Shown here: piece after piece, positions 61,598 to 64,000 of the stretch | How positions within the stretch are numbered: position 1 is the first letter of the stretch | Layout of the letters: each line of letters starts with the position of its first letter | Assembly (NCBI GenBank): GCA_030144725.1 | Contig: JASKMD010000003.1 | Span: forward strand, 1,042,241-1,106,240 | From: Haematococcus lacustris | Lineage: Eukaryota; Chlorophyta; Chlorophyceae; Chlamydomonadales; Haematococcaceae | Length of the DNA: 64,000 bases | Reading direction: 5' to 3' | Translations under genes and position numbers: made by a program | The notes under the pieces: model-generated | The model's input: only the letters and a program-made list of their open reading frames with translations | What the model was told of the DNA's origin: nothing | Database searches by the model: none

Positions 61598-62896
61598 CAG
61601 TGCTGGGCGATTGGGTAATAATGTAATAAGTCGGTAATAATCCAGCGCAAAAACCGGTAATAAGTCGAAAAAACCGTCCTCAAAATGAGTGAACTTTATT
61701 ACATCGGTAATAGCTCCACCGCCCGTTTGGTACTCCGCTTATTACTTATCCCCCAACAATGTATCCCATCTTCCGCAAACCCCAAAGCGGGCGGCTGCCC
61801 ACCACAGCCGAACATCCATCGCAGTACAACCACATAGCGTCCCAACGCTCTGTAACAACAAGTGCCGATGACGAAGGCGTTGAGGTCAGTAACCGTAGCA
61901 TGTCCGTCAACGCAGCATGTCAACAACGCGATGCGATGAGTATATTTGGGTGCAGAGCGTAGCAAGCGATGATGATGCGGACTTGGAAAAGAATGGACCT
62001 GCCAAGGTTGGTATACAGCAAGATGCCCAGGTTGTGAAGAGCTCCCAATAGGATCTTGTCCTTGCAGAGCAAGGTGAAGAAAGGCAGCAGTGATGGAGCT
62101 TGGGTCAGCAAGCAGAAGTATGGCATCACTGACAGCATGCGCAAGGACCATGGGCATTGGATTAAGCCTATCCTTGGCAGCCCCGACCGTGTCAGCTGCC
62201 GGTTCTGCCTCCACCCTCAGTCGATACAAGCCCGCAAGGCCACTGTCGATACGCATGCAGCCTCCGTCAAGCACTCTAACGCAGTGAAGGCAGCTGGGCT
62301 CAGTCCTGGCGGCCGTCCTTTTGGTACCATCCCTCTCAGCCCAGCGGCCCTCCCTCTCAGCCCAGCTGGCACAGCAAGGGTGGACAAGATTGCCATGAGA
62401 CACGCCAAGCAGCAGCTATCAGCTGTTGAGGCTGCTGGCTGTCGTGTCATGACCCTTGAAGACAGCTATGCGCAAGCTGCAGCCGACCCAGAGACAAGGG
62501 TTATACGATGGCAAGGGTTATATGTGCATCTTTATGCACTCCATGGACAGGGACTTCGTGCGCCAAGCAACCTTTGTGGATTTGCCACCTGTTGATGGCG
62601 CTACAGCGGATGACCTCCTTGACCTCCTCCTTGCAACTGTTGGCAGCAAGCTGCAGCTGTCTATGGAGCAGCTGGGCAGCAAGCTTGTCAGCTTTGGCTG
62701 CGATGGGGCATCTGTGCTGCAGGGCGCCCACACTGGCGTGGTGGTGCAACTGCGCACCAAGGTGGCCCCATTTGTTCAAGGGGTGTGGTGCCATGCGCAC
62801 CGCGGCCAGCTGGCTGGCAAGGCAATTGAAGACACCCCTGTCATTAGCAAGCTCAACAGCCTTTCCTCCACCTTAGCCCACTATTTCTGCCGCAGC
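61598..62896 (+). mobile_element. Truncated hAT-like transposon replacing 120 bases of the spacer
   Basis: Relative to the B2/L2 unit, 9116-9236 is replaced by this 1.3-kb block. The left end CAGTGCTGGGCGATTGGG is a hAT-type terminus. The right end is internal to the transposase and joins the spacer at ccaagcatt. No target-site duplication, so the right boundary arose by deletion or recombination. Confidence 0.65.
61759..62896 (+). pseudogene. hAT-family transposase fragment
   Basis: Proposed exon 1 is 61759 to about 61885 (MYPIFRKPQSGRLPTTAEHP, donor gtcagt), with acceptor ttgcag at about 62068. The next part reads SKVKKGSSDGAWVSKQKYGI, then a C2H2-type finger (CRFC...HAASVKH), as in transposase-derived zinc-finger proteins. 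The frame changes near 62460-62520. Then comes the RNase-H-like core SKLVSFGCDGASVLQGAHTG with GVWCHAHRGQLAG, a typical hAT transposase segment. It is cut after LAHYFCRSPS. Truncated and frameshifted, so inactive. Its intron is inferred. Confidence 0.6.
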
Positions 62897-63219
62897 CCAA
62901 GCATTAGAACTACTCTGTTTCATGGGGTCTGGGAGGTGGTGGTTGGGAGCAGCGGGGAATGAAGGGTACATGAGGCATCCACTGGCTGACACTACAGGTT
63001 TGGCCTGTGTCAGGCAGGGCACACCACGCCTCACTTCACCACCATCAGGTTCATCTGGGTGATGGAGCAAAGGGTCAACCATCATAACCCCGAACATGAC
63101 CACGGCACATCACGGCAGTGTCGCAACACATCACTGCACCCACATACCACATGCAAGCCATCATGGAGTAGCAGGGAGGGCACACAGCCATGCAGTGTTC
63201 TACTGTCACTTGCAAAACA
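62897..63219. other. Convergent spacer B9/L13, right part
   Basis: Parallel to 9236-9558 at an offset of 53661, including the conserved gggtacatgaggcatccact block. No gene. Confidence 0.55.
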
Positions 63220-64000
63220 TTATCTCTGCATTCGGGAACAGGGCAGGTAAGGCTTCCTGGTTGGCTGTAGGCTGCGTCGGGCCGTTAAGATGTACAGCAA
63301 CTTCACGCAACGGGCCAGGCGCTGCATGAGAGCCTGGCCCCCTGCTGCTGACCCCTGCTGCCCGCCCAGCCCAGTGCTGCTGCCTGGCCCCCCTGGCTTG
63401 ATGTGCCCCTCAGGGCTGCTGCTGCTGGCCAGGCTGGTGCTGGGCCCTGAGTGGCTGCTGCTGGCCACAGTGGGGTGGGGGGGCTGCTGGGCAGTAAGGC
63501 GGCTGTGGGTAAGGTTTAGGTAAGCCAGCTGGATTTGTTCATTTAGCAGGTCCAAAGTGGCCTGGCTCAGGCACAGGTCGTCATCCAGCGCCAGCCCTGC
63601 CTTGTTGCGCTCACACAGGTTGAGCTCAGCTGCAGCGAGCACCTCTAAACTCGGTTCCTCGCCAAGTTTCTCGAGTCGAACCAGGTGCAGAGGGTGAGTG
63701 AGGCTGTGCAGGGGCAGGTTGGCGGCTGAGACCCAATCTAAGCGCCAGATTTTCAACTCCCTCCAGCTGCAGTCTGCACTGGCTCGGGAGGAGGTCAGGC
63801 CACGGAAGCCATACACCTCTAGGCGTGTGATCTGGGTGAGTTTCAGCAAGGCGTGCAGCTGCTGCTGGCCTTCCACATAACCTTCCATCTTCAGAGTGTG
63901 CAGGCTGGGTAGGTGGGCCAGCGCTAGCAGCAGCGCGGTGAGCCCTGGCCCAGTGTGACAATCACGGGTCAGCGATAGCTCCTGCAACTGTGTCAAGCTT
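63220..64000 (-). CDS. L13: C-terminal half of a family-L gene, cut by the right edge
   Basis: Near-identical to the C-terminal 258 residues of L2 (loop LTRDCHTGPGL, insertion NEQIQLAYLNL, same frameshifted end PTRKPYLPCSRMQR). Differences are few (for example EEPSLEVLAAAELN against EEPNLEVLAAAEHN). The start lies outside the window. Confidence 0.75.
   Translation of the reverse strand, partial: SLTQLQELSLTRDCHTGPGLTALLLALAHLPSLHTLKMEGYVEGQQQLHALLKLTQITRLEVYGFRGLTSSRASADCSWRELKIWRLDWVSAANLPLHSLTHPLHLVRLEKLGEEPSLEVLAAAELNLCERNKAGLALDDDLCLSQATLDLLNEQIQLAYLNLTHSRLTAQQPPHPTVASSSHSGPSTSLASSSSPEGHIKPGGPGSSTGLGGQQGSAAGGQALMQRLARCVKLLYILTARRSLQPTRKPYLPCSRMQR

Noticed and set aside
61699..62403. 234-codon minus-strand frame over the hAT remnant
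   Set aside because: Antisense to the transposase fragment, which has recognisable transposase motifs on the plus strand.
1..64000. Toxin-antidote or selfish pair interpretation of B and L
   Set aside because: Attractive because of pairing and amplification, but nothing in B resembles a known toxin and most B copies are broken; kept only as an untested idea.

Overview
This is nuclear DNA of a eukaryote, most likely a chlorophyte green alga of the Chlamydomonadales. That is inferred from the GC-rich sequence, Ala/Gln/Ser/Gly-rich low-complexity coding, GT-AG introns, abundant CAG/GGGCA-type microsatellites and DNA transposons. A Haematococcus-like alga is a guess only. No bacterial operons, tRNA clusters, rRNA or CRISPR array are visible.

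The window is a tandem, gene-converted array of two alternating gene families. Family L (minus strand, 525-542 codons, apparently single-exon) has an N-terminal F-box-like motif, a leucine-rich-repeat (LRR) middle and a Ser/Gly-rich tail. Eight copies are full length and open (L1, L2, L3, L6, L8, L9, L11, L12). One is frameshifted (L10), three are fragments (L4, L5, L7), and one runs off the right edge (L13). Family B (plus strand, multi-exon, unrecognised) has an invariant 509-nt core exon followed by a small basic exon and a long Ala/Gly/Gln-rich last exon. Most B copies carry disabling changes. B and L genes converge tail to tail across a conserved spacer of about 1 kb, and neighbouring units diverge from shared promoter-like spacers.

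Layout: B1 tail/L1 (0-3.1 kb); B2/L2 (4.3-11.2 kb); B3, two hAT-related insertions, L3 (11.8-18.7 kb); a scrambled zone of L4 and L5 fragments, B tails, dispersed repeats and a GGGGCA hexamer array (18.7-22.8 kb); B4-B5/L6 (22.8-27.6 kb); remnants including L7 (27.6-29.8 kb); L8 (30.6-32.2 kb); duplicated repeats and L9 (32.2-36.1 kb); B6/L10 (36.8-41.3 kb); B7/L11 (42-46.1 kb); a 4.46-kb foldback or Mutator-like element (46.33-50.79 kb); B8/L12 (51.4-55.5 kb); B9/L13 (56.6-64 kb), a second copy of the B2/L2 unit with a hAT fragment replacing part of its spacer.

Inferred biology: F-box/LRR proteins usually select targets for SCF ubiquitin ligases. A rapidly recombining F-box/LRR array with short hypervariable segments suggests a diversifying recognition locus. 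The role of B, and whether B and L work together, cannot be read from the sequence.
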